Origin: Streptomyces sp. Ru73
GTDB taxonomy: Bacteria > Actinomycetota > Actinomycetes > Streptomycetales > Streptomycetaceae
Assembly (NCBI RefSeq): GCF_002920575.1
Contig: NZ_PQSQ01000088.1
Coordinates: 1-33,098 of the forward strand
Direction: 5' to 3'
Length of the DNA stretch: 33,098 bases
Made by a program: the position numbers and the translations under genes. The notes beneath the pieces are model-generated. The model had not been told where the DNA came from, made no database searches, and saw nothing but the letters and a program-made list of their open reading frames with translations. Position 1 is the first letter of the stretch; every line of letters starts with the position of its first letter. Below are positions 22,299 to 29,497 of this stretch, piece by piece.

Positions 22299-23051
22299 TC
22301 AGAGCCGTTCCACCAGCCGGGCCGCCGCGGACCTCGCCGTAGCGAGGGCGGCGGCCCGGTCCGCGCCGTGCTGGCCCAGGACCACCCGGGTGCTGAGCCC
22401 GTCGAGCAGGGCGAGCAGTTCGGAGGCGCGGGCCGTGCAGTCGCCGGGGGCGAAGCGGCCCTGCGCGACGCCCTTGGCCAGCAGCGCCGCCAGGTCCTCG
22501 CGCCAGGCCCGGTCGAGTTCCTCCTGGGCCTCGCGCAGCGGCTCGTTGACGGCCGTACGGGCCCACAGCTCGATCCACAGCATCCAGCGCGGGTCACGCG
22601 GTCCGCGCGGCAGATAGAGGTCGACGAACGCGTCGAGCATCCGCACCGCGCCGAGCCGGCGGGCGAGCAGCGCCCGCCGTTCCTCGGCGAGCTTCGCCTC
22701 GCTGAACCGCAGCGCTTCCAGGAGCAGCAGGTCCTTGCTGCCGAAGTAGTACAGGATGTGGCCGCCGCTCGTGCCGAGCCGCCGCGCCAGGGCCGCCATG
22801 GTCAGCTCCGCGAGACCGCCCTCGGCGATGGCCACCATCGCCTCTTCCAGGATCCGGCCGGCCGCGACCTGTCCGTCCCGCCGTCGTGCCACCGCCCGGC
22901 CCGCCCTTCGTCCCGTACGCCGTTGCGTACGCCGTTCCCGTTCCGTACGCGGTTCCGTACGCCGGTCCCGTCTCGTACGCCGCTCCGTCCGACCGACCTT
23001 ATCCCGGCCCGTCGGCCGCGGGGTCTTGACGGGCGGGGAAGGGGCAGGCAT
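22299..23051 (-). CDS. TetR/AcrR-family regulator with Arg-rich repetitive N-terminal extension
   Basis: With the ATG at 23051 the protein has 250 residues, about 50 more than usual. The HTH lies at RILEEAMVAIAEGGLAELTMAALARRLGTS, followed by the recognition region GGHILYYFGSKDLLLLEAL. The C-terminal helical ligand and dimer domain (WMLWIELWARTAVNEPLREA) resembles the BetI-like group. Residues about 21-50 are an Arg/Thr/Glu repeat (RTER-RTRRDR, RTEP-RTERER, RTQR-RTGRR) encoded by a 30-bp tandem repeat. A GTG at 22892 would give a normal 197-residue TetR and leave the repeat as 5' leader, so the start is uncertain. The ATG abuts the twin operator, leaving no room for a Shine-Dalgarno site. It probably represses itself and the divergent permease/amidohydrolase genes in response to their substrate. 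Confidence 0.85.
   Translation of the reverse strand: MPAPSPPVKTPRPTGRDKVGRTERRTRRDRRTEPRTERERRTQRRTGRRAGRAVARRRDGQVAAGRILEEAMVAIAEGGLAELTMAALARRLGTSGGHILYYFGSKDLLLLEALRFSEAKLAEERRALLARRLGAVRMLDAFVDLYLPRGPRDPRWMLWIELWARTAVNEPLREAQEELDRAWREDLAALLAKGVAQGRFAPGDCTARASELLALLDGLSTRVVLGQHGADRAAALATARSAAARLVERL
22914..22979 (-). repeat. Degenerate tandem repeat with regularly spaced CGTACG
   Basis: CGTACG occurs five times at 22914, 22926, 22944, 22956 and 22974, so spacings alternate 12, 18, 12, 18: a 30-bp unit with two CGTACG each. All spacings are multiples of three, and in the TetR frame each gives an Arg-Thr pair. Either a coding repeat in the N-terminal extension or a leader repeat, depending on the true start. 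Confidence 0.8.
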
Positions 23052-23052
23052 T

Positions 23053-23087
23053 TTGAATGCCGTTCAAGTTTCTTGAATGGCATTCAA
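23053..23087. promoter_or_regulatory. Twin palindromic operator, probably bound by the adjacent TetR
   Basis: Two 15-bp palindromes, TTGAATGCCGTTCAA (23053-23067) and TTGAATGGCATTCAA (23073-23087), have centres 20 bp apart, two helical turns. Together they also form a larger inverted repeat with one mismatch around TTT. The consensus TTGAATGSCRTTCAA is A/T-richer than its surroundings. It sits between the divergent TetR and NCS1 permease starts, the usual place for a TetR site controlling both directions. Confidence 0.8.
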
Positions 23088-23134
23088 AGTCGGGCCAGCA
23101 GTCGGGGCCTCCCGAGCCGGAGCGAGGGAAACGC

Positions 23135-24544
23135 ATGACGTCCACCGGAGTAGCCGACGACGAGGTCTTCAGAGTCGAGAGCCACGGCATCGACCCCATC
23201 CCCGAGAAGGACCGGCACGGCAGCGCCAGGGACCTGTTCTGGCTCTGGTTCGGCTCCAACCTCACCTTCACCTACGTCATCAACGGCACCCTCGCCGTCG
23301 GCTTCGGCCTCTCCTTCTGGTCCGCCACCGCCGTCGTCGTCCTCGGCGGCCTGGCCTTCTTCGCCGTCAGCGCCGCGGGGCTGAGCGGCATCCGCACCGG
23401 CACCGCCACCCTCGTCATCTCCCGCGCCGCCTTCGGCCACCGCGGCAACTGGCCCGCAGCACTGCTCAACTGGGTCGTCAGCATCGGCTACACCATCGTC
23501 AACACGGTCGTCGGCGCCCTCGCCCTCGAAGCCCTGCTCACCGGCGCGCACCTGCTCCACGGCGCCCCGGCCCGCGCCGTCGCCCTGCTGATCACCCTCG
23601 CCCTCACCTTCGCCGTCGCGATGTGGGGCCACGCCACCGTGCAGGCCGCCGAACGCTGGATGGCGTACGTCCTCGGCGCCGGCTTCGCCGTACTGTTCCT
23701 CCTCCTGCTGCCCGGCCTCGACCCGCACGCGCCGGCCGCACAGGGCGCCGCCGGCGGCTTCAGCGCCTGGACTCTCGCCCTCGTCGTCATGCTCTCCGGG
23801 CCGGTCTCCTACCTGCCGATGCCCGCCGACTACACCCGCTACCTGCCCGCCGGCACCACGCTGCGCGCGATCACCTGGAGCGGCGCACTCGGCGGCTTCC
23901 TCTCCTCCGTCGGCCTCGGCGTCGCGGGCGTCGCGGCCGCCACCCGCGCCGACATGACCGACCCGGTCGCGGGCGTGGAAGGACTGCTGCCCGGCTGGTT
24001 CAAACCGCTGTTCCTGCTGCTCGTCCTGGGCGGCTCGGTCACCAACTCGATCCTCACCCTCTACTCCTCCAGCCTCAACCTCCAGGTCCTCGGCATCCCC
24101 TGGACCCGCGCCCGCACCATCGTCATCAGCGCCGCCGTCACCGTCACCGGCTCCCTCTACGCCCTCTTCCTCGCCGACTTCACCGCCTCCCTGCTCTCCT
24201 TCCTCTCCCTGATGGTCCTCGTCTTCGCGCCCTGGGGCGGCGTCTTCCTCGCCGACATGCTGCTGCGCCGCTGCCGGTACGACGCCGACGCGCTGCACAC
24301 CGGCCCCGGCGGCCGCTACTGGTACCGCGCCGGCTGGCACCCCGAAGGGCTGGCCGCCCTCCTCGCCGGCCTGGTCTTCGCCACGCTGACCTGCGACTCC
24401 GAGCTGTGGACCGGCCCGCTCGTCGCCCCGCTCGGCGGCGGCGACCTCACCCTCCTCGGCGCGGCCGTCTCCGGCCTCACCTACGCCGCCCTCGTCCGCC
24501 GCCGGACCACGGCACCCCACACCGGCCTGCCGGCCTCCCCCTGA
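23135..24544 (+). CDS. NCS1-family nucleobase/hydantoin-type permease
   Basis: A 469-residue membrane protein with about 12 helices. ATG at 23135 is chosen for GAGGGA at 23124-23129; an earlier in-frame ATG (23057) lies inside the operator. N-terminal RVESHGIDPIPEKDRHG followed by LFWLWFGSNLTFTYVINGTL is the hallmark of the cytosine/purine/allantoin/hydantoin permeases (NCS1). Other landmarks are SRAAFGHRGNWPAALLNWVV, the helix-6 region WTLALVVMLSGPVSYLPMPADYTRYLP and YRAGWHPEGLAALLAGLVF late in the protein. It imports a small N-heterocycle with a proton or sodium ion; which one is not readable. It is 29 bp upstream of the amidohydrolase gene, so the two form an import-and-hydrolysis operon under the divergent TetR. 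Confidence 0.9.
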   Translation: MTSTGVADDEVFRVESHGIDPIPEKDRHGSARDLFWLWFGSNLTFTYVINGTLAVGFGLSFWSATAVVVLGGLAFFAVSAAGLSGIRTGTATLVISRAAFGHRGNWPAALLNWVVSIGYTIVNTVVGALALEALLTGAHLLHGAPARAVALLITLALTFAVAMWGHATVQAAERWMAYVLGAGFAVLFLLLLPGLDPHAPAAQGAAGGFSAWTLALVVMLSGPVSYLPMPADYTRYLPAGTTLRAITWSGALGGFLSSVGLGVAGVAAATRADMTDPVAGVEGLLPGWFKPLFLLLVLGGSVTNSILTLYSSSLNLQVLGIPWTRARTIVISAAVTVTGSLYALFLADFTASLLSFLSLMVLVFAPWGGVFLADMLLRRCRYDADALHTGPGGRYWYRAGWHPEGLAALLAGLVFATLTCDSELWTGPLVAPLGGGDLTLLGAAVSGLTYAALVRRRTTAPHTGLPASP

Positions 24545-24573
24545 ACCACCCGCACCACCACAGGAGTACGCCC

Positions 24574-26220
24574 ATGCCCCACCCGCCCGCCGACCTCGTC
24601 CTGCGCAACGCCCGCATCCACACCGTCGACCCCGCACTGCCCGAGGCCGAGGCCCTGGCCGTACGCGACGGCCGCATCGTCTGGCTCGGCCCCGACACGG
24701 AAGCCGCGGCCTGGACCTCCGGCCGTACCGAAGTCCTGGACGGCCGGGGCCGGCTGGCGCTGCCCGGCTTCATCGACGCCCACAACCACGTACGGCTCGG
24801 CTCCGACGACGCCTGCGTCCAGCTCGCCGGCGCCCGCACCCTGGACGAGGTGCACGCCCGCATCCGCACCTGGCGGGACGCGCACCCCGACGCCGCCTGG
24901 ATCGAGGCCGAGGCGCTGGACTACTCCGCGCTCCCCGGCGGCCGCATGCCCCGCGCCGCCGACCTCGACCCCGTCACCGGCGACACGCCCGCCTTCGTCC
25001 TCAGCTACGACGTGCACACCGCCTGGCTCAACACCGCGGCACTGCGCCGCCTCGGCATCACCAAGGACCGCACCGACCTGCCGTACGGCCGCGCCGAGAC
25101 CGACCCCGCCACCGGCGAACCCACCGGATTCCTCAAGGACTTCGCCGTCCGCGGCCTCTCCCGCGACGGCCACCGCGCCCTGCGCGACCTCGGCCTGCCC
25201 TGGGCGTCGCCCGACCGCCAGTACCGCCGGCTGACCCGCAGCCTGGACGACGCGATCCGCTACGGCATCACGACGGTGGTCGAACCGCAGAACTCCCTCG
25301 ACGACCTGGCCCTGTTCGAACGGGCCCGCGCCGAGGGCCGGCTGCGTTCCCGGCTCCTCGCCGCCCTCTTCCACCCCCGCGGCACGACCGGCGCCGACCT
25401 CGCCGCATTCGCCGCAGCCGCCGGGAAGTACGACGACGACCGGCTCCGTGTGGGACCCCTCAAGCTCTACATCGACGACGTGATCGAGCCGCGCACCGCC
25501 GCGCTCCTCACCCCGTACGCCGGCTGCCGCCACCACCGCGGCGAGACCTTCTACCCGCCCGAGGAATTCACCGCGCTCCTCACCGAACTGGACCGGCTCG
25601 GCTTCCAGTGCTTCGTGCACGCCACCGGCGACCGCGGCATCCGTACCGTCCTGGACGCGGTCGAGCGGGCACGCGCCGTCAACGGCCCCCGCGACGCCCG
25701 CCACCAGATCGTGCACGTCGAATGCCTGGACCCGGCCGACACCCCGCGCTTCGCCGAACTCGGCGTGGTCGCCTGCATGCAGCCCCGGCACGCCGCACCC
25801 GAGATCGCCGGACCCGGCCAGGACTGGGCGGAGAACGTCGGCCCCGACCGCTGGCACAAGGCATGGCCGCTGCGCAGCCTCCAGGAGGCGGGCGCGGTCC
25901 TCGCCTTCTCCAGCGACTGGAACGTCGCCGAGATGGACCCGATGACCGGCATCCACACCGCCGTCACTCGCCGCCCGCTCGGCGGCGGCGAACCCTGGGG
26001 CCCGCAGGAGACCATCGACGTCGAAAGCGCCGTGCACGGCTACACGATGGGCTCGGCGTACGCCAACTTCCTCGAGAACGAGCGCGGTTCACTCACCGTC
26101 GGCAAGCTCGCCGACTTCGTGGTCCTCTCCCGCGACATCCTGCGCGCCGCACCGGAGGACATCCCGGGAACGGTGGCGGAGACGGTCGTGGTGGGGGGAG
26201 AGGTGGTGCACACGGCCTGA
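24574..26220 (+). CDS. YtcJ-type metal-dependent amidohydrolase
   Basis: A 548-residue enzyme with AGGAG (24562-24566) ahead of ATG 24574. The N-terminus ADLVLRNARIHTVD and the C-terminal GSLTVGKLADFVVLSRDIL form the small beta-sandwich of amidohydrolase superfamily proteins. Metal and active-site elements are GFIDAHNHVRL (His70, His72), KLYIDDVIEPRTAALL, CFVHATGDRGIRTVLDA, HQIVHVECLD and FSSDWNVAEMDP, the last holding the catalytic Asp. Length and pattern match the Amidohydro_3/YtcJ branch, which hydrolyses C-N bonds in formamide-, hydantoin- or amide-like compounds; most members are uncharacterised. No signal peptide, so it acts on substrate brought in by the co-transcribed NCS1 permease. 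Confidence 0.9.
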   Translation: MPHPPADLVLRNARIHTVDPALPEAEALAVRDGRIVWLGPDTEAAAWTSGRTEVLDGRGRLALPGFIDAHNHVRLGSDDACVQLAGARTLDEVHARIRTWRDAHPDAAWIEAEALDYSALPGGRMPRAADLDPVTGDTPAFVLSYDVHTAWLNTAALRRLGITKDRTDLPYGRAETDPATGEPTGFLKDFAVRGLSRDGHRALRDLGLPWASPDRQYRRLTRSLDDAIRYGITTVVEPQNSLDDLALFERARAEGRLRSRLLAALFHPRGTTGADLAAFAAAAGKYDDDRLRVGPLKLYIDDVIEPRTAALLTPYAGCRHHRGETFYPPEEFTALLTELDRLGFQCFVHATGDRGIRTVLDAVERARAVNGPRDARHQIVHVECLDPADTPRFAELGVVACMQPRHAAPEIAGPGQDWAENVGPDRWHKAWPLRSLQEAGAVLAFSSDWNVAEMDPMTGIHTAVTRRPLGGGEPWGPQETIDVESAVHGYTMGSAYANFLENERGSLTVGKLADFVVLSRDILRAAPEDIPGTVAETVVVGGEVVHTA

Positions 26221-26234
26221 CCGCCGCCCTCCGG

Positions 26235-26355
26235 GCGCGCACGCCGCCCGACCGCTGCCCTCCGGCGCGCACGCCGCCCGACCGCTGCCCTCCGGCGGGT
26301 TACACCATCTGACCGCGGCCCTTCGGCGTGCACGCCACCCGACCGCTGTCCGTCC
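26235..26355. repeat. 30-bp intergenic tandem repeat (two perfect and two decayed copies)
   Basis: The 30-bp unit that begins GCGCGCACGCCGCCCGACCG and ends GCCCTCCG is identical at 26235-26264 and 26265-26294. A decayed copy (26295-26325) and a partial fourth (from 26326) follow, and a half unit precedes at about 26218. It occupies the gap between the convergent amidohydrolase and TetR genes. Confidence 0.8.
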
Positions 26356-26360
26356 TGCCC

Positions 26361-26388
26361 GCCCGGGGCCGCTCACCCCGCCCCGGGC
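26361..26388 (-). terminator. Hairpin at the end of the second TetR gene
   Basis: GCCCGGGGC (26361-26369) and GCCCCGGGC (26380-26388) make a 9-bp stem whose loop contains the TetR stop codon (26373-26375). It may terminate either convergent transcript. Confidence 0.55.
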
Positions 26389-27035
26389 CCCCGCCGCTGC
26401 GCCAGCCACGGCAGCCCCGCCCCCACCAGCCGGAGCCCCCGCACGGCCAGCTCCGCCGGCGCCTCGTCGCTCTCGCCGGCCGCCCACACCTCCACCGCGG
26501 CCCGCAGCGCCCCGTCGGCGGCGGCCGCTGCCAGCCGCACCTCCAGCGGCCCCGCCGCACCCGCCCGCGCCAGCACCTCCGTCAGCGCCAGCTCCGACTC
26601 GTGGTGCGCCCGGTGCCACACCGCGCGCAGCGCCGGGTTGTCCCGCATCGCGTGCAGCAGCCCGCGGGTCCACTCCAGCGCCTCCGCCGCCCGCGCGTCT
26701 GCGGGCGTCAGCGCCTCGCGGGCCGCCCGCTCCAGCACCTCGCCCAGCGGCAGCTCCGGCTCCCGTGCGGCCAGCTCCGCCAGGCGCTCGGTCCAGCTCC
26801 GTACGCCCCAGGTCAGCAACGGTGCGACCGCGTCCTCCTTGGTCCGGAAGTAGCGGTAGAAGGTGCGCGGCGCGACGCCCGCCGCCCGCGCGATGTCCTC
26901 GGCGGTGACGGCGCCGCCGCGCTCGGCGAAGAGCGCCGCCGCGGTACGGGCGATCTCCAGCTCGGTCGCGGCCTTGCGCCGCTCGGTGAGCGTGGCGGGG
27001 CGGGCGGAGGAGGGAGCGGGCTGTGCGGTGGACAT
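26373..27035 (-). CDS. TetR/AcrR-family regulator, divergent from a short-chain dehydrogenase
   Basis: A 220-residue repressor from ATG 27035. The HTH is ATELEIARTAAALFAERGGAVTAEDIARAAGVAPRTFYRYFRTKED, matching the TetR consensus closely (F-Y-R-Y-F-x-x-K). The C-terminal domain has the TetR_C-like ALEWTRGLLHAMRDNPALRAVWH and an Ala-rich helical end. No Shine-Dalgarno site precedes the ATG. A -10-like TACACT (complement of 27042-27047) ends six bases upstream, suggesting a leaderless transcript. An in-frame ATG 54 bases upstream would extend it by 18 unconserved residues. It is transcribed away from the dehydrogenase with a palindrome in between, so it most likely regulates both; ligand unknown. 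Confidence 0.88.
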   Translation of the reverse strand: MSTAQPAPSSARPATLTERRKAATELEIARTAAALFAERGGAVTAEDIARAAGVAPRTFYRYFRTKEDAVAPLLTWGVRSWTERLAELAAREPELPLGEVLERAAREALTPADARAAEALEWTRGLLHAMRDNPALRAVWHRAHHESELALTEVLARAGAAGPLEVRLAAAAADGALRAAVEVWAAGESDEAPAELAVRGLRLVGAGLPWLAQRRGPGAG

Positions 27036-27082
27036 GCCCGGAGTGTACGCCGCCGTACGCCGATGTGACGCATGCTGCAAAG

Positions 27083-27099
27083 GTGGCACACTGTGCCAC
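27083..27099. promoter_or_regulatory. Palindromic operator between the TetR and short-chain dehydrogenase genes
   Basis: GTGGCACA (27083-27090), C, TGTGCCAC (27092-27099): a perfect 17-bp odd palindrome in the 131-bp divergent gap. Size and place fit a TetR dimer site. A TACGGT that could be the dehydrogenase -10 follows at 27106-27111. Confidence 0.7.
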
Positions 27100-27166
27100 G
27101 CAGGCGTACGGTGACTTGGCCGGGGCCCGACGGAGAGCCCCGCACCGCAACAGAACGGAGAACGCC

Positions 27167-27937
27167 ATGAACCGCTATGAGGGCCGACGGGTACTGATCA
27201 CCGGCGCCGGATCCGGCATCGGCCGGGCCACCGTGCACCGGATCCTCGCGGAGGGCGGCCGGGTCGTGGCGGCGGACGTCAGCGAGGAGGGCCTGAAGGG
27301 CACCGCCGAGCGCGCCGCCGCCGACGGCACGGACGGCCGGCTCACCACGGCGGTCCTGGACATATCCGACGAGGCCGCGGTCGTCGCGGGCGTGGCGGCC
27401 GCCGTGGAGTCGCTCGGCGGACTGGACGTCCTGGTCAACGCGGCCGGCATCCTGCGCTCCGAGCACACCCACAAGACCACCCTGGAGTTCTGGAACCGGA
27501 TCGTCACGACCAATCTCACCGGCACGTTCCTGATGATCCGCGAGGCGCTGCCCGCCCTGCTGGCGGGCGAGCAGCCGGTGATCGTGAACTTCAGCTCCAC
27601 CTCGGCCTCGTTCGCGCACCCGTACATGGCGGCCTACGCGGCGAGCAAGGGCGGCATCCAGTCGATGACCCACGCCATCGCGAGCGAGTACGGCAAGCAG
27701 GGCCTGCGCGCGGTGTGCGTCGCGCCCGGCTCCATCGCCAGCGGCATGACCACCGGCCGCGGCCCCGGGCTGCCCGAGGACGCCGACATGAGCCTGTTCA
27801 CGAAGCTGATGCCGGTCATCGGCGAGGGCTTCGCCGGTCCCGAGACGGTCGCGGGCGTCATCGCGATGCTCGCCTCCGAGGACGGCGCCTTCGTCACGGG
27901 CACGGAACTGCGGATCGACGGCGGCACCCACATGTGA
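27167..27937 (+). CDS. Short-chain dehydrogenase/reductase (SDR)
   Basis: A 256-residue classical SDR of normal length. ATG at 27167 has GGAG at 27157-27160. It has the cofactor loop TGAGSGIG (about residues 11-18), an acidic residue after strand 2 (VVAADVSEEG, Asp favouring NAD), NAAG (LVNAAGIL), the catalytic Ser (NFSSTSASF) and Y-x-x-x-K (YMAAYAASKGG), then PGSIASGMTT and the C-terminal FVTGTELRIDGGTHM. Such enzymes oxidise alcohols or reduce ketones with NAD(P); the substrate cannot be told. The GGTHM ending and MTTGRGPG region resemble 3-oxoacyl-ACP reductase-like SDRs. Single gene, probably under the divergent TetR. Confidence 0.9.
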   Translation: MNRYEGRRVLITGAGSGIGRATVHRILAEGGRVVAADVSEEGLKGTAERAAADGTDGRLTTAVLDISDEAAVVAGVAAAVESLGGLDVLVNAAGILRSEHTHKTTLEFWNRIVTTNLTGTFLMIREALPALLAGEQPVIVNFSSTSASFAHPYMAAYAASKGGIQSMTHAIASEYGKQGLRAVCVAPGSIASGMTTGRGPGLPEDADMSLFTKLMPVIGEGFAGPETVAGVIAMLASEDGAFVTGTELRIDGGTHM

Positions 27938-28032
27938 GTCGCACACAGGTCCTGCGGGGGCGCGGATCTGCCCGGGGAGCGGTCCTGCCTCCGGTGGGCC
28001 TGCCTCGGGGGCGGCCCTTCCTCGGGGCCTCC

Positions 28033-28052
28033 CGGGGGCGGTCCTGCCCCCG
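28033..28052. terminator. Possible terminator between the dehydrogenase and the DUF3533-like gene
   Basis: CGGGGGC (28033-28039) and GCCCCCG (28046-28052) form a 7-bp stem with a 6-nt loop between convergent stops at 27937 and 28072. The surrounding G-run/CCTGC-rich sequence can form alternative stems. Confidence 0.45.
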
Positions 28053-28071
28053 CCCTCGCGTATGCCGCGCC

Positions 28072-29184
28072 CTACTGCTGCCGCACCTCGCTCCGGTCGA
28101 CCGCGCCCCGCCCCACCGAGAGTGCCGCGAAGACCAGCGTCAGCACCGAGGCGACCACCGCCCAGGCGGCGAGCACCAGCAGCGGCCCGGTCAGCGCCCG
28201 CCCGCCGAAGTACGCGATCGAACGGGCCGCCCAGGTGCCCGCGCCCGGCGGCAGCGCGGGCCCGATCGCCTCCCAGAACGGCGGCAGCAGCGGATACGGA
28301 TACGCACCGCCCGCACTGGGGTTACCGCCGATCACCACCACCAGGATGGTCAGCCCGATGCCGAGGACCCCGGCGATGCCCTGGAAGGCGAAGGTCGTGG
28401 CGCCCACCGCGAACACGATCAGCGCGCCCAGCCCCCACAACGCCACCACGCTGCCGGGCAGCGCGCCGAGCGCCGGACCGATGACGAGCGCCCCGGCCAG
28501 CCCCGCCAGCACCGAGTACACCAGCAGCGTCGCGAGCCGGATGACGGCCCGCCGGCCGTTGGTGGGCCGGGCCCCGTAACTGATCGCGAGGATCGCGGCA
28601 CACAGGTAGCCGCCCACGCACCACCCCACCACCAGGTAGAACGAGGACAGCCCGCGCGCGTCCTGCGGGTCCGCCGGCGCCACGTCGGTCGTCCGGACCG
28701 TCCGCCCCTCGCGCTGCTCCGCCTTGGTGAGGACCTTCTGCAGCGCGTCGGAGAGCGCGCTGCCGCTGCCGCCCGCGACCAGCAGCTCGTCCTGCTTGCC
28801 GCGCGGATCGGCCACCAGCGCGCCGTCGATCTCCCGGTCCTTCAGCTGCCGCACGGCCTCGGCCCGCGACCCGGCGGGCCGCGGGTCGAGCGGCGAGCCC
28901 GGCAGCCGGTCCAGCTTCGCGACCAGCTGGCCGCGTGCCTGCGGGGGCGCCACGACCGCGAACGTCACGTCCCGGGGCTTGGGGGAGTGGAAGGCGCCGG
29001 CGTACGAGGCGATGAACGCGGCCGTCAGCGCCAGCACCCCGACGACCAGCAGCGCGGCCCGCGCCGACACCGCGTCCTTCAGCTCCTCCGCGAAGGTGGC
29101 GCGCGGGGCGCCGGCCCCGCCACCGCCTCCGGTGCCGCCTCCGCCCCCGTGCCCGGCCCCGGTCCCGCCGTCCGCTGTGGCCAT
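28072..29184 (-). CDS. DUF3533/YhgE-Pip-like multi-pass membrane protein
   Basis: A 370-residue membrane protein. ATG at 29184 is chosen for GAGGAG (complement of 29191-29196); a longer frame to 29460 would cross repetitive, poorly coding DNA. A Gly-rich cytosolic head (about 30 residues) precedes ARAALLVVGVLALTAAFIASY, one helix. A soluble extracellular domain of about 150 residues follows (RDVTFAVVAPPQARGQLVAK, DREIDGALVADP). Five or so helices close the protein. This one-plus-five layout with a large outer loop is the SNG1/DUF3533 and YhgE/Pip plan related to ABC-2 permeases. Members are linked to drug tolerance or surface export, without known mechanism. No ATPase is adjacent. It diverges from dnaE2. 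Confidence 0.75.
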   Translation of the reverse strand: MATADGGTGAGHGGGGGTGGGGGAGAPRATFAEELKDAVSARAALLVVGVLALTAAFIASYAGAFHSPKPRDVTFAVVAPPQARGQLVAKLDRLPGSPLDPRPAGSRAEAVRQLKDREIDGALVADPRGKQDELLVAGGSGSALSDALQKVLTKAEQREGRTVRTTDVAPADPQDARGLSSFYLVVGWCVGGYLCAAILAISYGARPTNGRRAVIRLATLLVYSVLAGLAGALVIGPALGALPGSVVALWGLGALIVFAVGATTFAFQGIAGVLGIGLTILVVVIGGNPSAGGAYPYPLLPPFWEAIGPALPPGAGTWAARSIAYFGGRALTGPLLVLAAWAVVASVLTLVFAALSVGRGAVDRSEVRQQ

Positions 29185-29205
29185 CTGCCGCTCCTCGTGT
29201 CCGTA

Positions 29206-29289
29206 CCGGTCGCTCGTCCCGGCCGCGCTCGTGTCAGCCGTCCGCGCCGGTCGCTCGTCCCGGTCGTTCGTGCTGGTCGCTCGTATCGG
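29206..29289. repeat. Direct repeats upstream of the DUF3533-like gene
   Basis: CCGGTCGCTCGTCCCGG occurs exactly at 29206-29222 and 29247-29263, and a close variant GGTCGCTCGTATCGG at 29275-29289. Further decayed GCTCG/CTCGAA units run to about 29315. They lie in the 5' region of the minus-strand gene; function not evident. Confidence 0.65.
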
Positions 29290-29337
29290 CTGCTCGAACC
29301 GCTCACTCGAATCGACCATCCGTATAGCGATTCGCCC

Positions 29338-29367
29338 CATATCTTCCGTTTCGCGGCCGAAGATATG
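29338..29367. promoter_or_regulatory. 9-bp-arm inverted repeat in the divergent DUF3533-like/dnaE2 region
   Basis: CATATCTTC (29338-29346) and GAAGATATG (29359-29367) are perfectly complementary with a 12-bp centre. The arms are strikingly A/T-rich for this genome. It fits a dimeric repressor site (21 bp centre to centre) for either divergent gene. No candidate regulator gene lies nearby. Confidence 0.5.
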
Positions 29368-29407
29368 CGGCCGCGCGGCCGCTCCCCGGCGCGTCGCACA
29401 CCTCTGT

Positions 29408-29423
29408 TCGCACGCGCGTTCGA
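29408..29423 (+). promoter_or_regulatory. LexA (SOS) box upstream of dnaE2
   Basis: TCGCAC-GCGC-GTTCGA differs at one position from the actinobacterial LexA consensus TCGAAC-N4-GTTCGA. It ends nine bases before TATGGT (29433-29438), a possible -10, and 74 bases before the dnaE2 ATG, so bound LexA would cover the promoter. This fits damage-induced expression of an error-prone polymerase. Confidence 0.75.
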
Positions 29424-29497
29424 AGAAAGCGTTATGGTGTGAGTGAGACGGGGGATGCAAGGTAAGTCAGGGGGTGCTCACGCGGTAGGAGGTGCGA

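Noticed and set aside
23057..23134. Upstream ATG for the NCS1 permease
   Set aside because: It lies inside the twin operator and lacks a Shine-Dalgarno site, while ATG 23135 has one and begins just before the conserved N-terminal motif.
26235..26294. 30-bp repeats considered as an attachment site or CRISPR
   Set aside because: The copies are directly adjacent, and no integrase, tRNA end or cas gene is present.
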